Origin: Wyeomyia smithii
Lineage: Eukaryota > Arthropoda > Insecta > Diptera > Culicidae
Reading direction: 5' to 3'
Assembly: GCF_029784165.1 (NCBI RefSeq)
Contig: NC_073695.1
Span: 162,947,365-163,011,364 of the forward strand
DNA: 64,000 nt
Positions 33,719 to 44,094 of the stretch are shown piece by piece (positions within the stretch are counted from its first letter, which is position 1; each line of letters starts with the position of its first letter). A program made the position numbers and the translations under genes. The notes beneath the pieces are model-generated. The model made no database searches. It saw only the letters and a program-made list of their open reading frames with translations, and was not told the origin of the DNA.

Positions 33719-34262
33719 AGTTGCCACTGCTTTATAGAGGGTTAGGTCTCTGGGAAAAAAACGGTAATGGCTTGGGACACCAACATTCACAGGAATGGTT
33801 GAATAGCTATAATCTTCCATTTTTCCGGTTTGAGCTTTTGGAGTGAAACTGTGTTGACCAGTGTTATTAAAAAAAGTCGGCCGTTTCCGAAGAGGGAATT
33901 AATATTTATATCTCATTGAGGAATAAAGCAAAAATATTAAAGTAAAATAATAGTTAATTAAATCGAATAATAACCACAAACAATGGTCCAAATCTTACAA
34001 AAATAAACATTTTCTTTTTATTCTCGCTTATTTTCCGTCGGTATAGTTCCGCCACTGTTATTGTGCCAATTACCGACGCCAAGAGAGGCGACTCCACTCA
34101 GGACCCTAACTTACGACCCGTTGATTAACGGACCGGCGCCAACGACTTTACTTCCTCATGCGATGGCAGGCGTAAAAGATGTATCATTAATAAGTCTGTC
34201 ATATTGATTTAAAATATTTGAATTTGAGAAGAAGTTTAGAGTTACAGTATTTTCCAAGCAAT
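33719..34262. other. Spacer containing a SINE 3' half
   Basis: Non-coding apart from the SINE fragment at 34015-34171 annotated separately. Confidence 0.4.
34015..34171 (-). mobile_element. 5'-truncated tRNA-SINE (3' half)
   Basis: Same body and tail as the SINE at 15645-15985, running from the TTTTTATTCTCGCTTATTT tail end to GCGATGGCAGGCG. It lacks the tRNA-like head, so it has no Pol III promoter. Confidence 0.8.
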
Positions 34263-34270
34263 GTCCGGAA

Positions 34271-34824
34271 CAAGGTTGTTAATCGATAATTTTTCATAAA
34301 CGCCGATAACGATACCGTCTGTTATCGTCATTGTCAAAGACGATAGCTACTGGACGGTATCGAATCAATAACGTTTGTCAACCACTGCAATACCAGTTAT
34401 TGCTTCACTACATATATCAATTAGATGCATTTTAAATGCAAATATGACAATGCTAAATACCTTACTATTCGAATTTGTGCTTCAAAAAGCGCCTCATATA
34501 ATAAAACAATCAAAACTGAGACATTTATTTTTCTGATGAGCAGCGAAACATAAACAAATAAAGAAAGGATTCTTCCTGTTGCCTAGTGATGTGTTGTCTC
34601 CAACCCTCCGACGTAAAAAAAATTGTCGTTGCACCATTCGCTACCACAGCAGACAAAACTGGCATAAGACGTTAGTGAGCTGATAACGTCTAGTAACTAT
34701 AGTCATCGCCGATATCGTTAATGTTTGAAGACGCTATCGTCATCGCCAATAACGATACCATACGTTATCGGCAACGGTGATGACGATTATCGACGATAAT
34801 CTATATATAATTAATACAACCTTG
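34271..34824. mobile_element. hAT-type MITE, 554 bp, duplication GTCCGGAA
   Basis: Ends CAAGGTTGT and ACAACCTTG with the exact 8-base duplication GTCCGGAA at 34263-34270 and 34825-34832. The end regions carry many ATAACGAT / ATCGTTAT motifs in both orientations (for example 34297-34360 and 34703-34800), probable transposase-binding repeats. No ORF. Confidence 0.85.
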
Positions 34825-34832
34825 GTCCGGAA

Positions 34833-35149
34833 GTCCAATCGACGGTTATGGGCCGTTAAACAGCAACAACGGTGCTAGAGGCAATCAAGAACGGTATTTC
34901 CAAGAACTATGCCGCTCTAGTGTACGGAATTCCAAAGAAAACCATTTTGCCATTTATTATGTAGTTGACAAAATGAGCCGTACCGCCCCAATATTGTAGT
35001 GCATTTGCCCCTGGGTTGGGTGTATTTTTCCTCATTTGCATGGCGCTTCTTGTCTCTTTGTTGCGGTGCATTTTACCCCAGCAAGGATTTTTACCTCGAT
35101 TGGTGACTCTTCCAAATTGTTACACGCACTCAAAAAAACTAAATTAATC
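34833..35149. other. Non-coding spacer
   Basis: No gene or repeat end was recognised. Confidence 0.4.
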
Positions 35150-36563
35150 TACCTAGCGGTCAGACCCAGCCTTTCTCATTCAACTTTATTATTTGTTTAA
35201 ATTGGTTTACACGAACACTTCCATTTTCAGAAAAATACACCTTGATAATATTTGCTGGATTTATTCATCACTCTAAATAACAAATTTTTGGTAGCCAACA
35301 GTGCAACTATACCGAGCATTTGAAACATAACATTCAAAAACATATGAACATACATTAGCACATGCATATAACATGAATTAAATATGTTTCAAATATATAA
35401 CGCAATTTTTTTTGATCATGGTATAATCGGTCAATCATATTTAGATTGGACTCGGTAATCTATCATTCGATAAAGTATCATTTTAGATTCGATTATTTAT
35501 AGTAGGATTTTTTTCTACTTCAAATATGACTTTCTTTTCACAACTTTTGAACCACGTGATCATTTATGCAATCATAATAAGTCATCAGTTAACTCTTACC
35601 TAGCCCCTTCATTTTTTATTTATTTATTCTTTAAAAATCATCCGACACAGGGTCTTAATGAATTGGTGGCTGGGAAAAGCCGCCTTGAAAAAGCAGTAGC
35701 GGTTTTCAAAGCGGCATAAAAACCCGGCATCTTGATAACAGGAAGATTACAAACATATGACAATACTTTTCAATACAATGATTTTAAACATACAAGCAGT
35801 AGTCAAACAAATAAACAGTAGTCAAGAGCTAAAAAATAAAATTTTGTCCATTTAAATTGTACTCCTCTGCGAGATGACCGATGGGTTCATGTAGGCCATA
35901 ATTAGTGCGTTGCGGAGGTAGCTGTAGGATAACAGAATTATTCAAATCGGTTGTATAGTTTCTGTGATATTGAAGTTTCGTGGTTTTCACATTTTGATAC
36001 ATTACAGATGAAGTTACAGTTTGATTACAGTAAAATTCAATAGGGTGTTATGAGGCAGCCTATCATTTGACACTAATTTTGTGGAAATCGATTCAGCCAT
36101 CTCTGAAAAAAGTGAGTGAGTCCAAGTAGTCCTCGAATTTTTTTTTATAGCTGGTTTTCACATTTTTAAACTTAACAGAGAAGTCCAGAACACGTTTCTG
36201 CTCATAACTTTTGAACCATATGTGCAATCTTTCAAAAATTCAAAAGTTAAGGGTTTTTCAGGTATCCTGTTCTTTTGAGACCGATTTTGTTCAAATCGGT
36301 TGAGTAGTTTCTGAGATAATGATGTTTCGTGATTTTTAAATTTTGATACATACTCTCTAAACTAAAAATCCGATCACGATAAAATTCAATAGGGTTTAGC
36401 GTTACACACACACACACATACACACACACATACACACACACATACAGAAAATGCTCAGCCCGTCGAACTGAATCGAGTGATTTACGACATTCGGCCCTTT
36501 GGAGCACTTTTATACCTTTAGTTTTTTCAGTGATTGCTATACCTTTCTAGGAGAAAGGCAAAA
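35150..36563 (-). mobile_element. Inverted shorter copy of the mosquito repeat at 27050-31653
   Basis: Begins ACCTAGCGGTCAGACCCAGC and ends GGAGAAAGGCAAAAATG, the complements of the other copy's ends. The 5' 900 bases (minus sense) align with 27050-27990. The middle with the tandem array is absent. It carries CA microsatellites near 36405-36445 and an inserted LINE tail (35612-35935). Confidence 0.75.
35612..35935 (-). mobile_element. Probable 5'-truncated LINE 3' end
   Basis: Interrupts the alignment between the two mosquito-repeat copies. It starts, in plus sense, with the TTTTTATTTATTTATT tail typical of a reversed LINE 3' end. About 320 bases, non-coding. Family not recognised. Confidence 0.5.
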
Positions 36564-36846
36564 ATGTGTGTTATGCATTTTCTATGATGGTTTAGCATCT
36601 GATGCAAGGTTGACCGAATAAATAAGGGTTTTGATATTATGATTAGTATATAACAGTGGTTTTATCTCTCAGCTTCAACAAGAATACAGTCTGCTTCCGT
36701 TATCTTGTACCTTTTACATCAGAGACTCCTACACAAATTGTTTGCTAGACGGGTTACGGGTTTGAAAAATATCAAACCCGACCATCTTTATAGCTTGCGT
36801 CCTTTCCGGCAGTTCATGTGGGAATAAGTAAAGACATTTACATATA
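36564..36846. other. Non-coding spacer
   Basis: No recognisable gene or repeat. Confidence 0.4.
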
Positions 36847-37819
36847 GGGTAACGGGGGTATTTTGGCCCACATGCATCTTTTGGCCCACCCGGTAACATT
36901 TTACGCATTTTATCTGATAAATTCAATGAATATTGGAAAACTATGCATGCAACATTGAATAACACACCTAAGAATCATACTACACTGTAATTTTCGCGAA
37001 AAACTGGCTCTAGGTAGTGTTATTTTGGAATAAGTTCATACATATTCAAAGTCATGGCTGCGTCAACCCAAAGTCAAGAGGAAGTGGTAATATACAAGTC
37101 AACGTCCGGAAGCTATAGTAACAAATATGTATGCTCTTCAAACAATTCGTTGTTGTAGTAACATCAATATAATGTCATAGAAACAGTTTGTATACTCCAA
37201 TTTGTTGGAAAAAGTTGAAAAAGTGGTTAAACGCATGGCCGAAATATGTTTGCCTCTTTCTGAAGCAAACATATTTTGGCTATGCCAAGTTTTGACATCT
37301 CCCTTGATTACCGTTCGGCCGTTGCACGTGAATAAAGAAGCAGCTTGTGACAATTTACAGGTAATTACTTCTTAATTTATCACATTTAACGATATGAACT
37401 TGGATGAGAATGCCTGTAAAACCGCTATAAGCCAAATTATTTCATTTTTAGATGCCTGAAATTTACAAAAATTCACAGCAGAAGGATGTTCACCTCAAAC
37501 CCACTATTTTTGCTCGAAAAATACCGATGATGATCTTAAACATAATTAGTCCGAACTATTTCCATATACGTCTGTAGATATAAAGGTGGGCCAAAGTAAA
37601 AATTTGGTGGACCAAAATATGTTTTTAGTATTTCGTAGAAATTTTGAAATTTCTAGGATATTTTTCAATATATTGCATTGTTGAACGGTGTTTATTAAAA
37701 TAGACACTTAGCTTTTGACAATGGTATAATAGAGTAAGTATTTATGTTGAAAAATTGTGTTTGTTTTTAATGAAATGTGCGAACACTTCCCAAAGCTGGC
37801 CAAAATACCCCTGTTACCC
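36847..37819. mobile_element. DNA element with TIR GGGTAACGGGGGTATTTTGGCC, TA flanks
   Basis: Left end GGGTAACGGGGGTATTTTGG and reversed right end GGGTAACAGGGGTATTTTGG, both flanked by TA. The motif TGGCCCAC / TTTTGGCCCAC repeats just inside the left end, and a related GTGGGCCAAAGTA sits near 37585. 973 bp, no recognised ORF. Non-autonomous, TA-targeting. Confidence 0.8.
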
Positions 37820-38132
37820 TAGTTGTTATGAAAAGAATTCAATATCACAAACTCGGTCGGGAACCTAATAAAAAAAAACCTATAATTTGTCGAGATTGAA
37901 ATTTTGTGATATTGTGAGTGGCATTTAGAGAGATTTAGCAAAACTCTACAATTCCGTGGAACTATAATTTCGAGTTATCCAAAATTGCACTTAAATGATT
38001 AAAACCCCCACTGCCTCTGACACCACACTCAATATTAAATACCATAAATAAAATATGGTAGTAAACATTAAATATTTTGGGGAATAGCTGTTATCGAAGT
38101 TTTTATTACAAATGAATATATTTGTATTACAG
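37820..38132. other. Intron sequence ahead of the first visible Kelch exon
   Basis: AT-rich, ending in TTGTATTACAG, a good splice acceptor for the exon at 38133. Confidence 0.6.
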
Positions 38133-38203
38133 GCGGTCATGATGGTTTGTCAATTTTTGATTCCGTGGAACGATACGACGTATCAACAAACACATGGACC
38201 AAG
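38133..38203 (+). CDS. KLHL18: KLHL18-type Kelch protein, internal exon A
   Basis: First visible exon of a Kelch-repeat gene. The frame enters at phase 1 (the last two bases of a Gly codon) and reads GGHDGLSIFDSVERYD then NTWTK: a Kelch blade with double Gly, conserved Tyr and Trp. It is flanked by TTACAG and GTATAT. Across exons A-E, 139 residues are visible, covering the last two to three blades of the propeller. The sequence order (GGHDG, NRRCRLG, GGYDG twice, and the end GGGVGAGVIPN) matches my knowledge of KLHL18 better than KLHL20 or diablo. KLHL18 proteins are substrate adaptors for Cullin-3 ubiquitin ligase: a BTB domain binds CUL3 and the propeller binds substrates. The BTB, BACK and first blades are not in view. 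Confidence 0.85.
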
Positions 38204-38258
38204 GTATATCGCTACTAATTTTTTAATCCTCATGTTCCGTAATAACTAAATTTTGCAG

Positions 38259-38331
38259 GTCCGTTCAATGCTAAATAGAAGATGCAGACTAGGCGTAGCC
38301 ACATTGGGTGGAAAACTATATGCTTGTGGCG
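38259..38331 (+). CDS. KLHL18: KLHL18-type Kelch protein, exon B
   Basis: Acceptor TTTTGCAG, donor GTATTT. Reads VRSMLNRRCRLGVATL then GGKLYACGG, the middle of a blade with the double-Gly strand. Phase 0 in, phase 1 out. The intron before it is only 55 bases. Confidence 0.85.
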
Positions 38332-38406
38332 GTATTTGTTTGTTCTTTATAACGTTTAAGCTCGCAGTTGTTTTTTATATTCATGTTATATACTTTGTTT
38401 AATTAG

Positions 38407-38526
38407 GCTATGACGGAAGCTGTTTCCTCCGATCAGTCGAGGTTTATACACCAGAAAAGGATCAGTGGCAACTGATAGCACCAATGAATGTTAAAAGAAG
38501 TAGAGTAGCGCTAGCGGCTAATATGG
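38407..38526 (+). CDS. KLHL18: KLHL18-type Kelch protein, exon C
   Basis: Acceptor AATTAG, donor GTGAGT. Completes the double-Gly codon and encodes YDGSCFLRSVEVY, DQWQLIAPM and KRSRVALAA, a full Kelch blade with the Trp six residues after the conserved Glu-Lys. Phase 1 in and out. No stops or frameshifts. Confidence 0.88.
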
Positions 38527-38634
38527 GTGAGTGATGTAAATATCCTTTATCGCTTCAATTCGGACATGCCAAAAGTTTTTTTCATTAAATCAGATGGAAA
38601 ACTTTTTGTAAGAACATCGTTTTTGTTTTTGCAG

Positions 38635-38690
38635 GTAAATTGTGGGCTATTGGTGGTTATGATGGCGAATCGAATCTTTCTACAGTAGAG
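38635..38690 (+). CDS. KLHL18: KLHL18-type Kelch protein, exon D
   Basis: Acceptor TTTTTGCAG, donor GTACGT. Reads GKLWAIGGYDGESNLSTVE. It ends at phase 0 before a 4.9-kb intron loaded with repeats. Confidence 0.88.
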
Positions 38691-41600
38691 GTACGTTTTG
38701 TAAAATTCGTGTTAGTGTATACATTTTAGTAAGGGAATGTGAAAATGCGACTTTTATTAGAAAATATCCTAAAACATACCATTTGCTAACTCAATTGATG
38801 CATATGTATTGTTCTGAAAATTATAAATACATTCTTAACCCTGATAAGATAGTCTGCGTTACTTTTATCGAATTTCTTTATTCCCAGGGCCCACCTGGGG
38901 CTATCTGGCATCTCTTTCTTGCATCGTAAATCGCAATATCGTTTCTCTTATCCCGCGTTAGTTGCCTCTACTGATTTAGGGACATCCATTCCTTTTGGTG
39001 CGGTATAAAATTGCGGTCCTGGTACAGTTCTCTAATCAGATTTTATGTAGGTTTCGTCATATATTTATATAAAAGACAAGTTTTGTATGTATGTATGAGT
39101 GTTCCAGCATAACTCTCGAATGCCTGAACCGATCTCAACCAAACTTGGCATACGTGTTCTTTGTACAAAGGAAGTGGTCATAGAAATGTTGGGGAGAAGG
39201 AGGGGCAACCTTCAAAGGAGGAGGGGTTGTAAATTGATAAGAAAATCAAGTTTTTTCGTGCATTATGAGAACTTTTCGAATGAATACAATGATTTTCAGG
39301 CCTTAAGTCATGTCTGGAGGCCGGCAATTGATTTCCAGAACTTAGAACATGATGTCGAAAACGGGAAGGGGCAACTATCAAGGTGGGAGGGTGTTTTAAT
39401 TGATAAGAAAGTCAGGTCTTTTAGTACATTTTTGAAAAATTTTGAATGAGTACGATAACTTTTATGCCCTCGGTCGGTCATGGCCAGAAGTTGATGTCTA
39501 GGGACCGGAATATGAGGTCTGATGTTTTTATAAAAAAAAGATGGAGACTTTCGATTTCTGGGTAGCAGTACAAAACTCTGGAAAACGTTTATAAACCTTC
39601 CAACATTGGTTTTTCCGGAACCGGGATGACCCTCAGAAACCAGAAATAAACGTCCAACGACATTTTTTAAGTTTAAGACGGCGACTTCCGGTTTCAGGAT
39701 TTTGCGAAAACGAATTTATGCTCTGCAATATGTATATTTTCGGTATCGAGATGACGTCCAGAATAAAAAATACGCATGTCCGGGGCCAATTTTTGGATCC
39801 CACATGACGACTTACATTTTCCGGAAAGTTTGATAAAATAGAGAAGAAGGCTTGGACGTTATTTCAAAACGTTATTTTGAAATCAATTTGGCGATTTCTG
39901 CCTTCTGCCAAGCTGTGTAAAACTGAGTAAAATGTTTAAATAATGAAGATATTTCTAGAAAGCGAACACCCGTCCAACGCTATTTTCACATTCAAGATGG
40001 CGACATCTGGAATCTGAAACGCTGTGGATAGCAGAAGAAATTATTCAAATACTCCCTGATGTTAGGTTTATAGGTAAGAGTTGACTTTCCAAAGCGGAAA
40101 ATAGGTGTCCGAACGTTTGGTGTGGTGAGGGTTGTTTTTCTGCATTGGAATTGATTCTAAACTTGCGGAAAATGTGAACATAGCCCTCTTATCTTCTAAT
40201 TTTGAATAAATGTATGAAGACTGATGTTCAACAATAAGGATGGTCTTGGTATTGTTTATATAGAAAAGTAAAACAAGAAGACATAGCAAGCATTTGTTTT
40301 CACTATCAGAGGTGAAGTAAATAATTTCTGTCCTCACGGTACCTGTTACCTAAACATTAAGGTATATATTACAGTTATATTGATAATTAGTATGTGTGTA
40401 TATTAAGATAACAATAAAATACTTAAGTTTTTAGTCAACATTGTGGCTCCGAATAAACGTAAGTGCATTGGTCGAACGCTATATGTTAGAAAGATGCTCA
40501 CAAAAAAAAAATTAAAGCGACAATCTTAACAGAAAAGGGTGAGAGTGAAACTTATTTATTTATTTATTTCGTCAATCATGGTAGACTACATACAGTTTAC
40601 TTACATATATGATAAAATTGTTTTTTCCGCGCTCAATATATATTGTTTGTTCGAGGGTTGGCTAACCTGCAGATTTATTTATTTTAGCTCCTGATGGAGA
40701 AAGGAAAAATGTGGTATATAAATAGGTTTGTAACTGAAATATTAATAAATATTTGAAATGATAGGTTGGTAAAAAATATTTAAAAATATAGAAAATTGAA
40801 GAAAAACAGAAATTTTTACACGAGCAAGGCCGGATACATTCAGCTGGTCCATAATAAAACACCCCGATTTCTTGATCAGTTAAAAAATAATGTTTTATTA
40901 GGATGTAAACAGCAGGACGCAGCCGAAACTTGGTTAAATACTGCACGTCATTTGAAATGGTGATTAATCGTTAGAGCATCTTCAGCGGTGGTCTATTTCT
41001 GGAATAATTTTATACTAGATTTACACCAGTAAAACCTGAATAGAACTAGCTAATATAGACCAACTTCGCGTTTCTCGCACCGTTGATGTATATCTTGATG
41101 CTTTAAACCGCTGACATCTGTCACCCGTCAACAATTAATACCCCATGCTATCAGTTTCCCACGAGACTCGTTGAAATATGGAGCGCTCCGCGGAGCGCTC
41201 AATATTCAACAAACGGGAATTCGATAATTTTTACGCACATTAAACGATTACTTTGGCAAGACACTTTATATCCCCAAGACTATGGATTTCACGGTTTGAG
41301 TTTAACGTCAGTGACATTTTTCAGGAAGGATTGGTACCTATGATCGAAAAACTACTGCTGCAAGTAGGGCTTCGGAGGATAGGACGTGATCCTTTAGGGC
41401 TTTTCAGAATTCTCCCTTTTGCTAGTCGGTTTCCTTGATGAAATCTCTAGCTATTTTCAGCCAAGAACGACAAAACTGTTCATTTTCCTCTTCGGAAAAG
41501 CCACAAAAATGAATTGTGATCGATGTGAAAAATCTTTGTTTTGTTTATCCTACAGCGCCCGCAAAGCTTATATGGAAATACCTAAAAATGAGGTATTCAA

Positions 41601-41703
41601 TTGAAATATGACATTTTACCTACCAATTGGTAGCGTGCATCGTTTAGAACGATCTATTTCTTGTTCCAAAAAGTGACAAAAATAGACCAAAACGTATACC
41701 AGT

Positions 41704-41904
41704 CAGGGGCGACTCGTCCATAGGTGCAACCTGTGCCTTGCACACGGGGACGCAAGTCAAAAGATAAATTTTAAATTCAAATGAACATTTATGTTTTTTA
41801 TGTAGTTTTTAGTTTTACTTTTAAATAGTAGCAAAGACAATAACTTGCCTTTTTTCAGAATTTGCAGTTGTGCAAGTAGGTTCAAAAGTCACGAGTCGCC
41901 CCTG
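41704..41904. mobile_element. hAT-type MITE, copy A
   Basis: 201 bp, ends CAGGGGCGACTCGT and ACGAGTCGCCCCTG. The left flank is ATACCAGT, but the right flank (AGAGAAAC) does not match it. See the pair entry. Confidence 0.85.
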
Positions 41905-43015
41905 AGAGAAACTAAATTGAAAAAGTTGAAACTGAAAATATTATTCAAAATGTAACATTTATAGAACAAAATGTCTTATATTTCTCCATTCTGAACCACT
42001 TACCAAAAGTTTCAAAATTATGCCAAATTCAAATATAAAAAATTATAGTAAAAAATCTACTCGATTGTTTTAATTTGAAATCTGGTGTTTATTTTATAAT
42101 TTTCTAAAGTTCAATTCAAAATAACTTGAAAACGGATGCATTTAGGAAGATAAGGCTTATGAGCTTTTCGATTGTAAATAACTCATGTAGGATCATTGGA
42201 ATAATTTATTCCCAAAAACGTTGTAAAGAGCTCGTAAACATAATACTGGTAAACACAGGTTTTGCCCTAGAGTTCAAACTGGAAAAAAATGAAGGATGAA
42301 TGAGTGAATTTTGGTGTTTCTGGCGAAGGTAATATTTCCAGAAACTCCAATAAGTTTTTTCGTAAGCCAACGTAGGAGTGACGAACCCGGCGAGCACTTA
42401 CTGTGTGGCATTTTGACGAACTTCTGCTTTTGTCGCCCAATGTAATCTGCCAAAAACAAATTTTTTTCACATTTAGATATCCTGACCTTTTCACCAGAAG
42501 TTTTATGGTAACTTCAAGTTTCTTAAAAAATAAGAAGAAACTCATCTCTCTATTGAATTAATCTTTGATGTTTTTTTAGATTTTTCTTGTTAGAAACCTA
42601 GATAAAGCCTAGATTATTAAGCGGCAAATTTTACAGGGAATAAAAATAATTTGTGCCATTTAGCGGGCCACTAATAGCAAAAAAGATCATTTACTTCAAT
42701 GAGGATGGTCACCAATATTTTTTATTCATATAGTGCGACTTTTTCGTATGCGAATTAAAAGTTCGAGTTTGTGGTTCTTTCTAAGTGAAATTCTACTGGA
42801 ACAAACAAAATTTGAGAAACTTATGTAATGAGTATTAAAGACAAGAGGTTCTTGTACTGTTTTTATTCTCAGCCTCCCCTTATTTTTTTAGTAATATATT
42901 CAACAACACTCGAAAGATCATCGAAGTAGACGTGTGCGTTGCGAATAGACGTCATTTTTCGAGTCCGCGTTTTTTTTTCAGAGGAATTTAACTCGGATAA
43001 AATATTACATAACTG

Positions 43016-43256
43016 CAGGGGCGACTCGTTCATAGGTGCAACCTGTGCATTGCACACGGAGACGCCAGGCAACAAATATATTTTGAACGCTAATTCATAT
43101 TTATATTTGATTGGTTTTTAGTTTCACTTTTAAACAGTAACGAAAAGAATGACTTGTGTGATTAGGCGGACATGAATGTAATCACTTCCCAAACTGTGAT
43201 TTTCAGAATTTGTAGTATTTCAGAATTTGTAGTTGAAAAGCCACGAGTCGCCCCTG
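43016..43256. mobile_element. hAT-type MITE, copy B
   Basis: 241 bp, same ends and orientation as copy A. The left flank is CATAACTG and the right flank ATACCAGT. The extra length is an insertion of about 40 bases near 43160-43200 containing TTGTGTGATTAGGCGGACA. Confidence 0.85.
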
Positions 43257-43617
43257 ATACCAGTTTCAAAATTTTTCAGTTTAGATCCGGTATGAAACAA
43301 AATTTACAACACCGGTGCAGCAGTGAGTTTGAGTTTGTTCCAAAAAAATAGAACAAAACAACAATTTGGACCACCGCTGAAGATGCCCTTAGTGTATTTA
43401 TAATTACTGGAACAGTCTAGAACGGTGCAATATTTACTACTTTACAGTTTTAATTGATTTCATAAAACACTAAAAATCTTCGAGTTTTGACTCATTTTAT
43501 AGTAATATAATAATAGATTTACTTTTGAATGTAATAATAGATTTACTTTTGAATAAAATGAATTAGGCTTCAGAATGTAATTAATCTTAGAATAACTGTG
43601 TTTATTCATATTTTCAG

Positions 43618-43716
43618 GTATATGATCCTAAAACTGACACATGGACGTTTGTAGCTCCAATGCGACACCACGGAGGAGGCGTCGGTGCTGGTGTTATACC
43701 AAACGTTATTAAATAA
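43618..43716 (+). CDS. KLHL18: KLHL18-type Kelch protein, last exon E
   Basis: Acceptor TTTTCAG. Reads VYDPKTDTWTFVAPM, then HHGGGVGAGVIPNVIK and a TAA stop. The Gly-rich C-terminal closing strand is like the ending I know for KLHL18. The 3' untranslated region begins at 43717. No AATAAA is present before the hAT element at 43804, so the poly(A) site is either a variant or lies within or beyond that insertion. Confidence 0.9.
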   Translation, partial: VYDPKTDTWTFVAPMRHHGGGVGAGVIPNVIK

Positions 43717-44094
43717 GGTCTTTAATACAACCATCTGCTTTATATGTTAGCGAGCGACGCCTTATATTAATGACACTTATATCTTGTTTATTTGTTTTCA
43801 TAGTAGAGCTGTACCGAATACCACTATTCGGCCTTTGGCCGAATACCGAATACTTGCTTTATGAACTATTCGGCCAGCCGAATATTCGACCGAATACTTG
43901 AAAAGATAACGATATTTTTTCAGCGCCACGCAACGTTTTCGCGCCCGTCATTCTCGTTTTAAATTACTTATTTTGTTTCAGTGTATAAATTGCAAGCTGT
44001 CACCTCGATGCGCTTAGCCTCGCATAATAACAATAACATAACCTCAGATCAGTCCGTTTTTTCTTTCGCTAGTGTTCGCATTCAAATTCGCAAA

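Larger units (their letters stand above)
41704..43256. mobile_element. MITE-bounded composite segment, duplication ATACCAGT
   Basis: Two same-orientation copies of one hAT-type MITE (41704-41904 and 43016-43256) bracket 1.1 kb of unrelated sequence. The only matching 8-base duplication is at the outer edges: ATACCAGT at 41696-41703 and 43257-43264. The inner flanks of the two copies differ from each other and from the outer ones. The simplest reading is that the outermost ends moved the whole 1.55-kb block together. Confidence 0.7.
38691..43617 (+). other. Last KLHL18 intron, 4.9 kb, repeat-rich
   Basis: Opens GTACGT and closes TTTTCAG. Contents: a region near 39065-40030 resembling dispersed repeats (phrases like CTCGAATGCCTGAACCGATC and GACGGCGACTTCCGGTTTC), a probable LINE tail near 40551 starting (in plus sense) TTATTTATTTATTTCGTCAA, and the MITE pair 41704-43256. 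Short ORFs inside (for example 39099-39449 and 42206-42545) show no domain. The other four splice introns or exons are unaffected. Confidence 0.75.

Noticed and set aside
36247..36507. Minus-strand ORF with a YVCVYVCVYV run
   Set aside because: Translation of a CA microsatellite inside a repeat. Not a protein.
1..38132. Search for BTB, BACK and early Kelch exons of KLHL18
   Set aside because: No exon with the expected motifs was found by reading. Short exons could still have been missed.
39099..39449. 116-codon + ORF in the KLHL18 intron
   Set aside because: Phrases match dispersed repeats and no domain is visible. Not an alternative exon that I can support.
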